NCBI GenBank assembly: GCA_032622095.1
Contig: CP136061.1
Location: forward strand, 199,198,244 to 199,262,243
Reading direction: 5' to 3'
Origin: Siphonodentalium dalli
Taxonomy: Eukaryota > Mollusca > Scaphopoda > Gadilida > Siphonodentaliidae
Length of the DNA: 64,000 nt
The position numbers and the translations under genes are program-made. The notes beneath the pieces are model-generated. The model was not told the DNA's origin, searched no databases, and saw nothing but the letters and a program-made list of their open reading frames with translations. Shown in pieces: positions 47,101 to 62,100 of this stretch. How positions within the stretch are numbered: position 1 is the stretch's first letter; every line of letters starts with the position of its first letter.

Positions 47101-50100
47101 AACACACCATTGGGGTATTCCTTGATCTATCAAAGGCATTTGATACAATAAATCATAATATAATGCTAAATAAATTTGAAAACTATGGATGTCGTGGGGT
47201 TGCACTGAACTGGTTCCAAAGCTATTTGACTAATAGAAAACAATCTGTACAATATGAAGGCCACTTGTCTTCGCAAACAGACATAATATGTGGAGTTCCA
47301 CAAGGATCTATACTTGGCCCTCTACTCTTTCTGATATATATGAACGATCTTCCAAATATTTGTAAGGACCTGAATCTAATATTATTTGCTGATGATACAA
47401 ATGCATTTTACTCTAATAAAGATATAAATAAGGCATATGATGTAGTCAACAAAGAAATGGAGACAATGAGCAAATGGTTTCTTGCTAATAAACTATCTCT
47501 AAACCTAGAAAAAACTTATTACATGATATTTACGAATACAGATCTATGCAAAAAAATAACTGTCCTACCCGAGCTCAAGATCAATGAAAATCAGATACAA
47601 AGAGTTAAAAACACTAAATTCCTAGGAATTATTATTGAAGAAAATTTATCATGGAATATGCAAGTGGAATCTATTACTAAAAAACTGTCAAAAAATTTAG
47701 GAGTCATGAGAAAAATCAGTGATTTCATACCCAGAGATACAATGAAAACAATCTATTCTGTACTGATTATCCCACATCTCACATATTGTAATGCCATATG
47801 GAGTGCAACAACAAAGAAAAACCTTGAAAATCTTGAAAAAATACAAAACAAAGCTATCGCCACACTATCTTACAAAAAAAAAAGCATACCAGAAATATGC
47901 AGGGACCACAATTTGCTATTGATGAATGACATTGGAAACATGCAACTAATACAAATTTTACATGATTTCCATCAAAAGAAACTCCCCAAATCACTGTCTT
48001 CAATATTTACTAATATACATGATATCCATAACCACAATACCCGGTTCAAAGCAAATTCAAATCTGTATTGTGAATTCAGAAGAACAAAAAAAGCAAGAAG
48101 TGTCATATCAACCAGAGCTAGATGTCTATGGAATGAACTCCCATGTGATTGTAAGCTTCGCGTAGAAACTAGTGACAAATATCATAAGTACCTAAAATCA
48201 CATTTCATTAATAAATACACCCCAAATATCAAATAACAATCCAGTTTATATGTATTCTCTCCCCTATTATATATACTAAGGCAATACCAGCCAGCAGTCC
48301 CTTACGGCAGAGACTGTCCAGAAGAGGGGGCAGAAATTAATGAACTTCTCTTTATTCTCATAGTATAATCCTCCCTCTCCTGGCCAGCTCTCCCGGTGAG
48401 GAACAGGCCAACCAAATTTATGCCACTTTTCCTCCATGTGTTACTATTTGTCACTCATCTGAACAACAGTGCAAAAACAATCAACTTGTCTATAACCTTA
48501 ACCAATTCCTCAACCAAATCAAGCAGTATTCACACCCATATTTCATTGATCACCTTAAATACTGGTATTCCCCACATGATTGAAAATTGCAAGACGATCG
48601 CGCAGGTCTCAGCATAAAGACATCAAGATAATCACATTGGCTATCAGATAAAGAATAACAACTAAAAAAATGACTATAATCACCATCTCACAACCCGACC
48701 CCCCCCACCCCATGCCCCCACCCCTTCTTGCCCATCTCTATACAATAATACACACATTGTAAATACGCACCCGCACTATATACACCCAATATACGTACAC
48801 ATAACACTGTATCATTATACAAGCATAAGGGCCCTGCCCTTACAAGTTATACTTTTTGTGGGGTCCTGTTGATATATATGTATTATAATTATATTGAATA
48901 CGAAATAAATCTTATTGAATCTTGAATCTTGAATCTTGACCAATCAACAATTGAGCCGGCCAATGGCTGCATAGAAAATTCTACTGCCATCTTTCTTCAC
49001 CCTAATTTTGATATCCATGCATACATTCAGTGTTAAATTGGCTATATTCAAACAACTTTTTTGTTGTCAAATCATAATATACTGAGATTTATATTTGCGC
49101 CATGATGTTATAAATTTATCCATTGATTATAACAATGTTTTTCAGTCAACCAATTTCTTTCATATTTGGTATATGGATCTTTTACAACAATAGCATGAAC
49201 GAGATTGAAAATCAGGTTTATCTGATTTTTTCCCTGAGTTATAGCCCTTAGTTTGTCAATTTTATGACTTGGCACCATAACTTGAACAAAATTCAACCGA
49301 TTCCATTCTTATAGGGTTATGGATCTTTCGCAACAATATCTTGATCAAGTTTGAACACCAGGTTTTGTTCCTGAGTTTATCTATTTTTAGCAATTTTATG
49401 ACCATTAGAGCCATCTTTGGTGTGCAACCCCTGTTTTTGGTTTGTGACACTGGAAATTTTTCATGCCTCTTTTCTGCTTTTCTGAAAGACATCATTGGCA
49501 AAACCCTGTGCCAATGCATGCTCTTATATATGCGAGTCTCCCATAGGGAGCCTCGCATATATAAGAGAATACATTGGCCTAATAATATTTACCTTGACCT
49601 TGTAAGCCAGTGTATTCTCTTATATGTGAGAGGCTCCCTATGGGAGACCCGCATATATAAGAGAATGCACTGGCACAGTATCTTTAATGCTGCTCCAGCA
49701 CAGCTCCCATCATGAAAGGGTTAAATGCAAGAAGCCACAGCACCGAATTATATGGATTTGAAAATTAGCAAATCAGATGACCGATTTAGTGTCAATACCG
49801 AATCAGGTGCCCAATATTGACATTGAAACTTTAATATTTGCAGGACATTGGCTGTTACATTCAATGTTGGTAATTCTACTCTTCCATATAATTAATCATA
49901 GGGTAAGCCTTTAGCAGAGGCACGAGGTGAAATGGCATATAGCATGGGTTTCATAGAATGGTATGCTGAGGAGGCAAAAAGAATCTATGGGGAAATTATC
50001 CCATCCAACAGATCTACTAATAGGCTGTTAGTCCTGAGGCAACCCGTCGGTGTTGCTGCCATGATCACACCGGTGAGTATTGATCCTTTCATTACTATTA

Positions 50101-53100
50101 TATGGGTTGTCACATTTCAGTTACAAAAGTATACACTAGAATGGTCTAATTCATCTGCAGAGGTGTTTAGGAAATATATAAGCCAAGATTATAGATACTT
50201 CCCAGGAGGTTTAGCATTGAGATTGCTTCAAAAAATGGCCCAATAATGTTTCTTTTGTTTTCCGTTCTAAAGTTATCCTACTTTGTTTATCTGGTTTTCT
50301 GTCTGCCCATGCTAAAATCTTAGACCGGGTTTATCGGATCTAAATGAAATTTGGTATAGAGGTTCACAATAGGGAGTGCTTTCACAAGAGGATCATATCT
50401 CATTGTTTGCATTTTCTATCCTAGAATCATTTTTCTTTATTTCATTTTTGTAATAAATGGTTTTTTTCCCATCTCAAATTATCCGATCTGAATGAATTTT
50501 GATGTGAAGTTTCACCATCTTGAATACTTTCTGCTCTTTAATTACCCTTCCTTGTTTAAATGTCTGGAAATAATGTTTTTTCTCTCCATCTGCCTGAGTA
50601 TTTCAGCTATGAGTACTTCAGCCGTGGATTATAGGATCTCTTTGAAATTTTGTGTGGATGTTCACCGTCACAGCAGCTTTCAATATAGTGTAGTGATACA
50701 TGTATTAGCTTTTTCCCCGTTAGAGTTATTCTCCATATTTTATGTAAACTTTGGGTTCCATCCTGCCCATGTTTGAATTTGCGGAGGAATATATGCCAGC
50801 ACCGAAGGTGTATGTAATATTTTTTGTTTTATTGACTACTGTCTGTAAACTGAGAAATTGACTCCACAACCTTTTGATTCTTGGTGCTCGCAATATATCT
50901 TACAATCAGCTGAATCAGGGTTAGTGCTGGACTCAAATTTTCTCTTCCAAAATTTTTGCGAAATGCATTTTTTATCCCAAATTCTAAAATGACTTGCCAA
51001 ATTGAAGGGATTAATTAATTTCTCATCTTCATAAATTGATGCCCGATGTTATGCCTGTAAATAAAATTAATCCGTATACACACCAAAAGATTTGCCAAAT
51101 GAAATGTGTTTGCCATTGCCAAATTTGACCAATGGCAGTGCGAACCTTGCTTACATTTAATATTTTCATTCTGCCTGTTGATAAGTTTTCTCTTTTTCTC
51201 TCTATTCAGTGGAACTTTCCAAGTGCCATGATAACCCGGAAGGCCTGTGCTGCTCTAGCAGCAGGGTGTACAGTAGTACTTAAACCTGCAGAAGACACAC
51301 CACTGTCTGCTCTTGCTCTATGTGATGTAAGTATTTTATGTCCACTTTCACTCACCAATTGATTCTATGCCTCTATCGGACATGCCAGAGATGCGCTTAT
51401 GTTGATTTAGGCCAAGATTGCACAATCCGAAAATATGGTATCATTGAGAAAACCGAAACTAAAACAATAATATAAAACACACCCACAGAAATAACTGATA
51501 AATATTGAGTTGGACAAAATGACAATAGAAATGTGATCAGATTGGAACAGCAAAAGCTAAAATAAGTTCAGCCGGTAACGTATATAGAGGATCTACAAAG
51601 AGTCCCCAGTTTATAGTGGAATTTACTGGACGAGTTTTGTAAATTTTGCTATAAACTGGGGACGAGTTATGGATTCTATTTATTACATGATCCAAAACCT
51701 CGATAAAACACACTTAAGACAACAAATGGGATGCGACACTAACATCGGCTTTTATAAGGCATGCAATGACATTTCACATAACTATGGATTATTTGCCTGC
51801 ATAAAGAAATAGTCCAGATATATAAAGACTCTTTGGCATATTTAATGACATAACTTTTCAAACTTTTTAATCATTATAGTTTGTTGGAAAAATATTAGAA
51901 GCCATTGTATTTTGAGACGTAGCGTATGGAATGTAAACAGACGAAAAACCAGAAGTCAAAGGTCACCTAGCACTATTTCCTGCTATCAAACCAACGTTTA
52001 ATATCACAATTTATAGAATGGGTACATTGAACGGAATAAGGGTAGGATCATGTAATAAATCAACATAGTAAATGAGCACTGATTTAACCCTTTCAGTGCC
52101 AGGTCCGATTTTTGTATGAACCCATATACCCTGTGCCAATGCATTCTCTTATATATGTGAGTCGACCATAGGTCGACTCACATATATAAGAGAATGCATT
52201 GGCCTAACAATTTTTCATCATTTGTTATTATTTTTTACAATTTTTTACTAAAGTATAGTCACTTGATTAAGAAAGGATACCATTGTAGCAGCATATCATT
52301 ATTGTTTTGATAATTAAGCATGTATGACTTTTGTTAGAATTTTATCAAACAAATGGGTGTATTTAGCCACGTGCCAGCAATGCTCTTTTATTTCCTTTAT
52401 TAAAACTTATTGCTTTCAGTTGGCTGAAAAAGCTGGCTTCCCACCTGGAGTTATGAATGTTGTCACTGCTTCAAGGGACAATGCATCAAGTGTGGGCGGG
52501 GCATTATGTGAAAGCCCATTGGTCAATGCCTTGTCATTCACAGGTTCATCAGCGATAGGCAAGGTGAGATCCCTTATAAATATAATATGGACAGGGGCCA
52601 GCAAAAAATTCCAGGATACAAGGTTGAAATTTTTTGTTTTTATATGCCAGTTTTAAAAACAGAACATATTATGTTATTAGTCTGTCCATCCATCTGTCTG
52701 TAGGCTTATTTTTCAAATTATGGTTCTACCTGCCAGTTTTTACCAGAGTTATGGCCCTTTGTTGAAATTACCATGGGCGTACTTTGCCTCACCCCAGTGA
52801 TGCTCTTGTTAATTTCCTGGGAACGCAAGTGTTTTTCCTTTCCAATCTCGGACACCCACACTTCCAACACAAGTTTTTTCCAAGGGCAATTCAGGACCCA
52901 CCCCCAAAGTTTGATTAAAAACATTGAAAATAGCAAGAAAAGACAGACAGAGGGTGTGAAATGTTTTAAACAACAATCCGGATGAAATTCCAATCAGGTA
53001 AGCTTAAAGAAAAGCACCGGAAATCACAAAACACTCATTAACTAAACTTGTCAAATACAAACCCATATATATGTTACCCACAGTATATATGCGACAAAGA

Positions 53101-56100
53101 TGTGTTGTGACTAGCCCCGGCTAGATGACTAAATGGTCAGCTAGTCTCTGTATTAATTAATACAGGGGCTTGTAACGCTCGCTGCTCCGCCACACCCCCT
53201 AACTGCTCTATTTCTACCCTTATATGCCTTAACTATATGGCGTATTTAAGCCCCCCCCCCCTTGCACAGACCTTATGCACCATACCTACTAGTAAAAATG
53301 TTCCAGCTTTACATCATCTATTACACATCAGAGAGACACATGTATACTACCATGATGTATAGAGCATGCATGTATATATAGGGATGGTGTGGCAGAAACA
53401 GTAATCCTGAAATAAAAGCTATAATCTCAAAGATGAATACTTGTTTTGTAATAATTAGTGTGTTATGTTCATTTACTCAGCTTTTCGTTATATCGTTAGG
53501 TCACAATAATCCAAGGTCCCAGTAATTCAAGGTCCCATCTACCCAATGATGAACATCATACAATAATACAGAAAATCTGTTTATTTTTTAATATTCATAC
53601 CATTGAAAGCACCAGAAGAATTAAATGAGCTGATATTGGCATCGCAGCAATAATTGAATGTCAAAAACAACAATGAGAACTGAAGGAAAATCTTATTTTT
53701 TCTGTGCTATTTTTGTCCTTGTAAGAAGCGGGACTAACCCCATGGTATTGTGTTATAAAAGAACAAATATTGGGTAAATATAGAAACTAGGAGCTCCTTC
53801 TCTTGATAAATGCTCTATTGTGGTCCAGTTTATAAGACTGTACATTTAATATCATTTTAGTAGTCATAATTTATCTTTAAACATGGATTTGGAAAATAAT
53901 TTACATGGCATTGGAATAATCTGTTATCGGCGCTCAGACCCACCCACCCGGACCTTGTATATATCCTCTAGTTTTTACCTGCCCCCCCCCCCCAGCTGAT
54001 ATCGGCACTATTTTTACATTGTTATGTGCAATCTTTAACAATTCTAGATTTCTGATATTTTCAATATTGCACTCCTAAAAAATACGAGGCATGGTTATCA
54101 GTCTTTTTAAAAGCGGAAAATAATCTCATCAGATTTACGTCTCTAGAATTTCTATTCATAACCCATTTCTCTATTAACCCTTCCATGACTGATGCTTCCT
54201 GAAATTTTGCGAAAACCCTGTGCCAATGCATATATAAGAGAATACATTGGCCTAAAAATATTTACCTTGACCTTTTAAACGAGTGCATTCTCTTATAAAT
54301 GCGAGGCTCCCTATGGGAGACTCACATATATAAGATAATGCACTGGCACAGGATATTTAATGCTGCACCAGAACTCCAATCATGAAAGGTTAATAGTCTT
54401 CCCACATAATGCTGTTCACAATTTAATTTATTATTGTCGTAACAACTCATTACAAGGCGGAATTTAGTCACTTTAAAAAGCTGATGACAATTACAAGCAT
54501 AGCTTCCAGATTGGTTATATTTAAATTGTGTGTTGAAAATTTCCCCACACATAGCAAAATTAAACATGACAAATTTTACAGACTACATGCAAGTATTCAT
54601 AATTGAATGCAATAAAAATTAGTCGTTGCAATCTAGTGGACATTATCTTCAAATTGTTATCAGCCAATGGAATTTATTACTGATAAATTGTTCACATTCT
54701 GTTGTTTTATAACTACTACAGTTACTGAATGCAACAATACTACTGATTCTCACAAACATGTACTACACCAGGCATGCATCCATATTTGGTAACAATTTAT
54801 TCCGTCTTCTTGGGAAAGCCCCATCGACCCCGAAATAGGATATGCATAGTAATTCTAGATAGGTAAACCTGATAAGCTTTTAACCCTTTCTATACTAAAG
54901 CATCATTGACGAGTAGTTATCCCATATGAAATGTTCAGATAATAAGTTCAACAAACAGCCATAGGTTGTTTTTTGAACTTATTATCTGAACATTTCTCTC
55001 AAGAAATAGGGCTCCTTCTGCACTTTTATTTATCTGTCACCTGCTTTTATCAACTTAACATCACTCAAAATGAATAATAGACCATTCCGTTGTACTCTTT
55101 TTAACTGACTGGGAGAATCCATTTGGAATTGAAAGTGTTATATAGTAAAGTCGCATCATCGGCTTGAGGGGTTCATTACACCCACTTTCATTACAGTAAT
55201 GCCCTAAATAATCGACACTTTAACCACAGCAGAATCTCAGTGAGAGCTTTCCGATGAATGGCAACAAGCCATATTTCCGACTAAATCCTGAAAAGTTACC
55301 CATAATTCTGCTGTGGTTAAGGGGTTGATTATTTAGGGCATTACTGTAGCTGATGGGGTCATTGTCACAAGGTGACCGTCACATTCGTAGCCAGCTTTTT
55401 AAATCGATCACAAATGTAGCCAGCTTTTCTACGGCGATCACATTTGTAGCCAGCTTCTCATATATGCATGTGAGCCTCAATGAACAAAATTAGGTTAGTC
55501 TCATTTTTCTGAGTTGATGAATGAAAAACATCATAAATTTTAATTTGATATTAGTTCATCTAATAACCTGAGGTTTCTGATCAATGTTGTTAGATGCTCG
55601 AATTATTTCCAATAAGTTGATAAACGAAGTCAGTTTTGGAGCATGACGTCGTTATTTTAGTCACGAACGCGATGACGTCATATTTCGCGCCATATAAAGC
55701 ATGGAATTAGAAAAGCTGGCTACGAATGTGATCGCCGGCGAAAAGCTGGCTACATTTGTGATCGATTTAAAAAGCTGGCTACGAATGTGACCGAAGCCTT
55801 GTGACAATGACCCCATCGGTATTACTGTATGCCAGAGACTTGCCATATTTGTCCTAATTTCAGGCTGGTCCACCCTTTCACTATTGGCGTTTCTGTTGTA
55901 ATTAAAACAACATTGACTTTGTGTCTTTTATCAGACAGTTCTTTATGGGAAATTTACTCTCAATTGACGGACGGTATCAATATGATTTATTGTCAGTGAC
56001 GTATGTATTCGTATTCTTGTATTCTGATAGGTGTTATCAGTATATCATGAGCAATACAGCCAAGAACACATTGTGAATTTAAAGACTAAAGAAACACAGT

Positions 56101-59100
56101 TAAAAGATTTGTAACACATAGGGTCTGGGATATCAAAGCATTTATTGCCATTTCCAAAACTGGATACGATGTCTAAAGATAACTCAACACCATTAAAATG
56201 TTACACAATTATATGACCTTTAGCCTGATAACTTGAAAAAATGTCAACTGATTCCATCCGTTTTGGCATACATATCTTTCACATAAATATCTCAATTGAG
56301 TAGAAATTCCTCCACCCATCAATAATAATGTTACCAGATTAACTGCATCTTATTGGAGGTGTTTACTTTTCCTAAACCCTGAAATACCACTAATATAATT
56401 GTGTTGGAAGATTTTCTTTGCCTTTGGCAAGTGGCAGCACGAACCCTGGTCTTTATTATTGATTAAATTTGACCTTGATTAAACTTACAGATTTTGCTAA
56501 GGCAATGTGCTTCGACAGTGAAGAAGGTTTCGATGGAATTAGGTGGTAACGCAGCATTCGTTGTGTTTGAATCTGCTGACATCGATGCTGCTGTAGTAGG
56601 CCTCATGTCCAGTAAATTCAGGAATGCTGGTCAGGTAAGTAATTTATATTTCTTTGGAGCCTTTGACTCACCTTCCATATACTTTAACCCTTTCAGTGCC
56701 AAGTCCGATTTATGGGTTGATACAAAAATCGGACTTGGCACTGAAAGGGTTAATTAAATAACATGTTCCAAATAAATGGTCATGCATGTTTATATTCTTT
56801 GAAAAATTGTCACCTGTACACTGCTCATTTAGGTCTATTTTTTTAAAACAATTTCTGTTGTCCGGTATCATATGTGGGGTAAGGCTATAATCACTTTACA
56901 AGGTGAATACATTTATAATTGCAAACAGTATGTTTGCCACATAGTCAGACATGCATTCGATGAGGTGGATGTGCCACCCAGAGATAGTGCCCTGCGAAAG
57001 CTTCAAGGATTCGAATTGGTGTTGACATTGGCGATCAGATTCGGGATCAATACCGAATCGGAGAATTCTCAGATTCGTATATTTTCAAATCGGCCTATTC
57101 TTTCCCATTTATGGGGACAAACAACTAAATTGTTTATTTATAGAGGTCAATTGATTGGGCAATTGCCGCAATGTACCATGTTTTCACGTCTGGAGGTCTC
57201 ACCAGCACTGCATCAAGCTCTGCCAGCGAACCAGTCACTCCTATGCATTCCGGAGCGTGAATCATAGCAAAGGGACGCAACTGTATGGGGATTGGCATTG
57301 ATGTAATTTAGAGTTTTATATGGACTAGTTACACGATTACGCCCAATCGCAGTCCTTCGCCTTTTCGAGGATATCAGTAAACGTAACACTGGTGTTTTTT
57401 TGGATAATATTGGGGTACAATATCAATATATAGTGTATAACATATAAGTGACTATAATCACTATATACAGGTCAAAAGTCAAGACCTCAACGGTCTATAT
57501 AGTATATAATTTTATATAGTTTGTGTTAACTTGCCAATTATGTGTGTTTTGTGTCATAACTATACTAGTTGCATATTAGTACATTTTAATCCACCCCCCC
57601 CCCCCCCCCACACTGTTAATATCCAACGATTCACCTATAATAACATGTTACGATGGTCCCTCACATAAATACATTCCGACCAACAAGCAAGCCAGGTAAT
57701 GCCATCTTTTATTAAATTCATGGATAAAACGCACATGATTATTACATAGAGTTACCTCCGTCAAACGGAATGCATTATTACAAGTAGACATCCGGGTACT
57801 AATACGGCAGGCCATGCTCATCGATATGCCTGCCATTGTTTATGATACATCATACAACAGTCCTGAAATCCTTGGAATACAGTCATAGTCATTGGCGACT
57901 ATCAAATTTAAATAAACACTATTATATGCGTGTAGAGTAGTCGAGTAGTGTATCTTCGGTAGTAATTATTCATTTTACAGTTGGTGTCAAGGTCTGTGCT
58001 TACTGCTTAGATGACATACATGTCACGTGTTATACTTAATGATATAGAGTTTTGATTTTCGTTTAACATAAATGTTGAGAATGATGTCAGTCGCCAAACG
58101 TTTGACTCTGAACTCTGTCTTGGTTCTTTGTTTCATATTCGAAAACGTCTCAGCTTTTATGACAAATAAGTGAACAGTAATTAGAATGATAGTCAGCTAT
58201 GATTTTTCGCCGTCCAGTGCTTGTCCCGATTCGATTCGGATTTGATGTCGATGTCGACATCGGACACCCGATTCGATTCGAGATTCGATTCAGTTGCCGA
58301 ATTTTGGATTCGCAGTGCCCTACCCAGAGTCATAAGTGTGAATGGTAGGAGTGACTGTCTTTCATAAATTCTTGGTCACAAGGGGAAAGGTTAACTGACA
58401 CAAAAACATTGAAAAACGTGCGCGATTATTTTATTTTTTATTTTTGGGGCACATGCCAATGAATCAATCCATCTCCTCAACGACAGCTCAGCCTGTAGGG
58501 CCCTGCGAACCTTAGATTTTAGGTCGAACCGAACCTTGAAACCGAGTCATCGTCTCGGTTTCGAATCGAACCGATCCTCGAACACAAACACCGACCGTAT
58601 TGTTGTAGACTCATGATACAGTGGACAATCAGAACAGTTAGTGGACATTATTGTAGTAAAATCAACGGTTATTTAAGTATTGACCATCTGCACTATAAGA
58701 TAATTACAGAATAAAGAATTTGTTTATATTGGAGATGGGTATTCTCTTTATTCATCCGCAACTTTGGTTTCAAAATCTACGCATTTTGTGTTCTGATCTT
58801 TTCTGTTTTTGCAAGTGACTTATGATTTTTATCGGAAAAGTAATAAATGTAGGGTCCCAAATAAGCACTGTGCTGGGGGAATTTTCTCTTGTAAATAAAT
58901 TAAGTACCCGTACGGCATATTATTATTGTAATGACGACACTCAGTAACTATTAACAGACAGCTAAATTGTAGCAAGACATCAAAGCACTCGACAGTCAAT
59001 CTGTAACTCGGTGACAACACATGACAAAGATCAAAGCGTGCAGATGTGGTTCTGTAGCAATTTGTCACACTCGCACATCATCGGGTAACATAATCATGTC

Positions 59101-62100
59101 AATCATTTATGCTGATAAACAAAGACCACACCCTCTCCTCACTGTGATTGGTTGAACCCAATTGTATAGCTATTGAAGTGCTGCCCAGAAATACCTGTTT
59201 CAGCCAGTTTACGGAATTCAAAAAAGCATGTTCGTCCTCTATTTGTGTATGCATCCATAATCATAACTTGTTGTCTTGTTTAGGTATAATTACATGTCTG
59301 GTAGTAAAATTATATGGGGAATAAAACAAACTTTGACGAAGGATGAGATAGAACACCAGAAATCTTATAGTTTTACTAATTATTTATCCCGAATTTGACA
59401 TGTCTGAACGGAACGTTTAGAGGGAACAGAATAAAGTGATTATGCCAAAAGACCTCTTCAACGAAATATCACCCAGTGACCCCGCCCAAGTAATGATCAA
59501 ATTAATTATGTCCAATGTAAACATAAAATCATAGTATCATTCAGATTTAGCACAGTTGTGTGTAAACCAATTAATATACTGTATATAATCAATAAACAAT
59601 TCCTAGTACGCAAAATTTGCTCATTTTGCGGGACTAACGAAAAGGTTCGAAACGAATCCCGTCTTAGGTTTCGAACTGGACCGAATCATCTCGGCGATTT
59701 TGAATCGAACCGAACCTCGAACGGTTCGCAGGAGAGTAAGCTCAGGGTCTAATTTCAGTTGCCAGTGGCCATTATTTCATGAACAGATGTTCGTTAAAAG
59801 ATAGATGATGCATTCCGTGTGATCTATTAATTCTATTTTGTCAAAACTTTCCCAATGAAATAGCACTGACACATTTTTACTGAGATTGCTACCGCAATTC
59901 ATCAAGTGCCTATCACATTTAACCAAAGTTACCACTTACATTAAATGAATTGGAAATTCTGAACTGGGAAATGGGTTTGTTTTACCTCACTTTCACAATT
60001 GTTTGTTTTATATGTTCCACAATTAGTTTGCACCAATCAGACATTTCCTCACCAGATTGAACGCGAGTGAAAAGGTTGCACCTGCGCAGACCTGAGAAAC
60101 GGGAAATTGACTTCGCGTGGCTTCGGTGATCATTGTTCAAATTAATATCCGTCTCCTGTCTGCATCATTTAGATTGTGCAGTCAACTTCTATATGAATTC
60201 CACATTGATCAGATATCTTGCATACTCACTGATTGATGTATGTGACAAACTTTTTTAGTCTCAGGTGGGAGTTATAATCATGGTGATCACATTTGTTTAC
60301 AATGTTTAAGAATTCAGTAATGTGTGCCTTGGCAAGAGATTCAACAAAATGACTTTCAATTTTCTGCATTGCATTAATTTTTGCCAAAAAAAAATTCGGG
60401 AGACTATAGAAATGAGCAGTCTCCATCCGTCTGCATGGACATCTGCGTGTCCGTCCAAAATGTTTGTTTCAGGATGATACCTTGAATGGTATTCTACGGA
60501 AATTGATGAAACTTGGTATGTAGCATTGATATGAGAAAGTCCCGATCAAGTTTGAATTTGAATCCAGTCGGACCATTTCTGGTGGAGTAATGCCCCTTTC
60601 CAACTTAGAATTTGCTGGGTATTTTGCTGTTTGGATGATTAATACTGTGTGTATACATGTATGTGACAAACTTATTCTCAATGATTGCAGGCATGTATTT
60701 CTCCAAACAGAATATTTGTCCATGATAATGTCTATGACAAATTTCTTGAAAAGATGCAGAATGCTATGAAATCACTCAAAGTCGGAGATGGATTTGGCAA
60801 AGAAACAACTGTGGGGCCGCTCATCAACTCCAGAGCTGTTGACAAGGTTTGACTTACCTGTTGAGAAATGCCAATAAATCAATTTGTGCCATATGATATA
60901 GACAGAACACAACGCGCATCTTAAGCGAGACTCTTTTATCAAATGAGTTGCGGATGGCGCAAGGATATATTCGCGAGAGCGTAGCTCGAGCGAAATATAA
61001 CTTTACACCATTCGCAACGAGTTCGGTAAAAGATTTGAGATTATGATGCAAGTTGTGTTCTGTATTTATTCTACACCGTTCAGTCAGATAAGTTCAATCC
61101 ATGAATGTCACCTTCATTGTTAATATAGCTACCTTTATTGTGATTTAATAACCAATAATTATGGGGGGGATCACCGGAAGCGGATGATCGACATATTAAA
61201 TGTACGTCATCTTTCTTGACAACAACGTCAACAAGAATAGTTCCGGCTTGTATTCCACTAGAGGTATACACTAATATGTATTCAATGGCTGCAATTCCGT
61301 TGAATACATGTGACTCACGTCAATGGGTGTGGAATAAATAATATTCTCAAATAACTTTGAATTTCAAATTTTTATGACAGCAAACATCATAACTTTAGCA
61401 GTGAATTGACATTTGGAATTTGGTATCTATGGGTCCAGTTCATATGTCATATTTTGTTTTCAACATTTTTAATTCAACTTCACAAAGAGCTATTGGGATT
61501 GATTGGCTTCTGTCATCTGTCCATATGTGTGTCTGTCCATCAACAATTTTCACATCTCTTATCCCATCATCCCAAACTTCACATGGATCATCGGGGTGAC
61601 CTCTAGATGGTAGCCATCAATCCGTAATTCTTTTAAAAAACATGGACACAAGCAGCCATCATGGATTTCAAATTTGAATCCATCAGCACATACCCCCTGC
61701 AGGCCGCATTTATGGAGAATTGTTTGGAAAATTTCCAGGCATTTTGTTTAGGATCACCTCTAGATGGGATTTTCGATGAACATCATGGCCGCCAACAGCT
61801 ATCTTGGATAATACTCTTTGCATGTCTTATATATGCTTTATTCTCTGATCCATTGTACATAAATGGATATTGAGAAATATAAATGTAGAGAGTATACAAT
61901 AGATAAATAGAGTGAAACATGGAAAATGCATGTATGTACATAAAGTCATAATATACATAGACTCTCCGGTTGACATACAGACCACATCCCTCATCCGAAT
62001 GTCACCAAACTTTGTATTGATCTTCTGGGTGACCACTAGATGGGATCTATAGAATATTTCCGTATTTAGTTGAAAAATATGTCCACCATTGGCCATATTG

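Larger units (their letters stand above)
43749..48939 (+). mobile_element. CR1/L2-like LINE (PHD, endonuclease, RT), interrupted by a hAT-type element
   Basis: A nearly complete non-LTR retrotransposon in the sense orientation of ALDH5A1. Order: PHD-finger frame (43749-44120), hAT-type insertion (44121-45291), endonuclease (45292-46670), RT and C-terminal region (46660-48236), ~700-bp 3' UTR and a tail of (TTGAATC)n at 48915-48939. Tails of short tandem repeats instead of poly-A are typical of CR1/L2-group LINEs. Without the insertion, the PHD and endonuclease frames would be in phase. One frameshift near 46668 separates endonuclease from RT, so this copy is inactive. The 5' limit is not defined. 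Confidence 0.85.
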
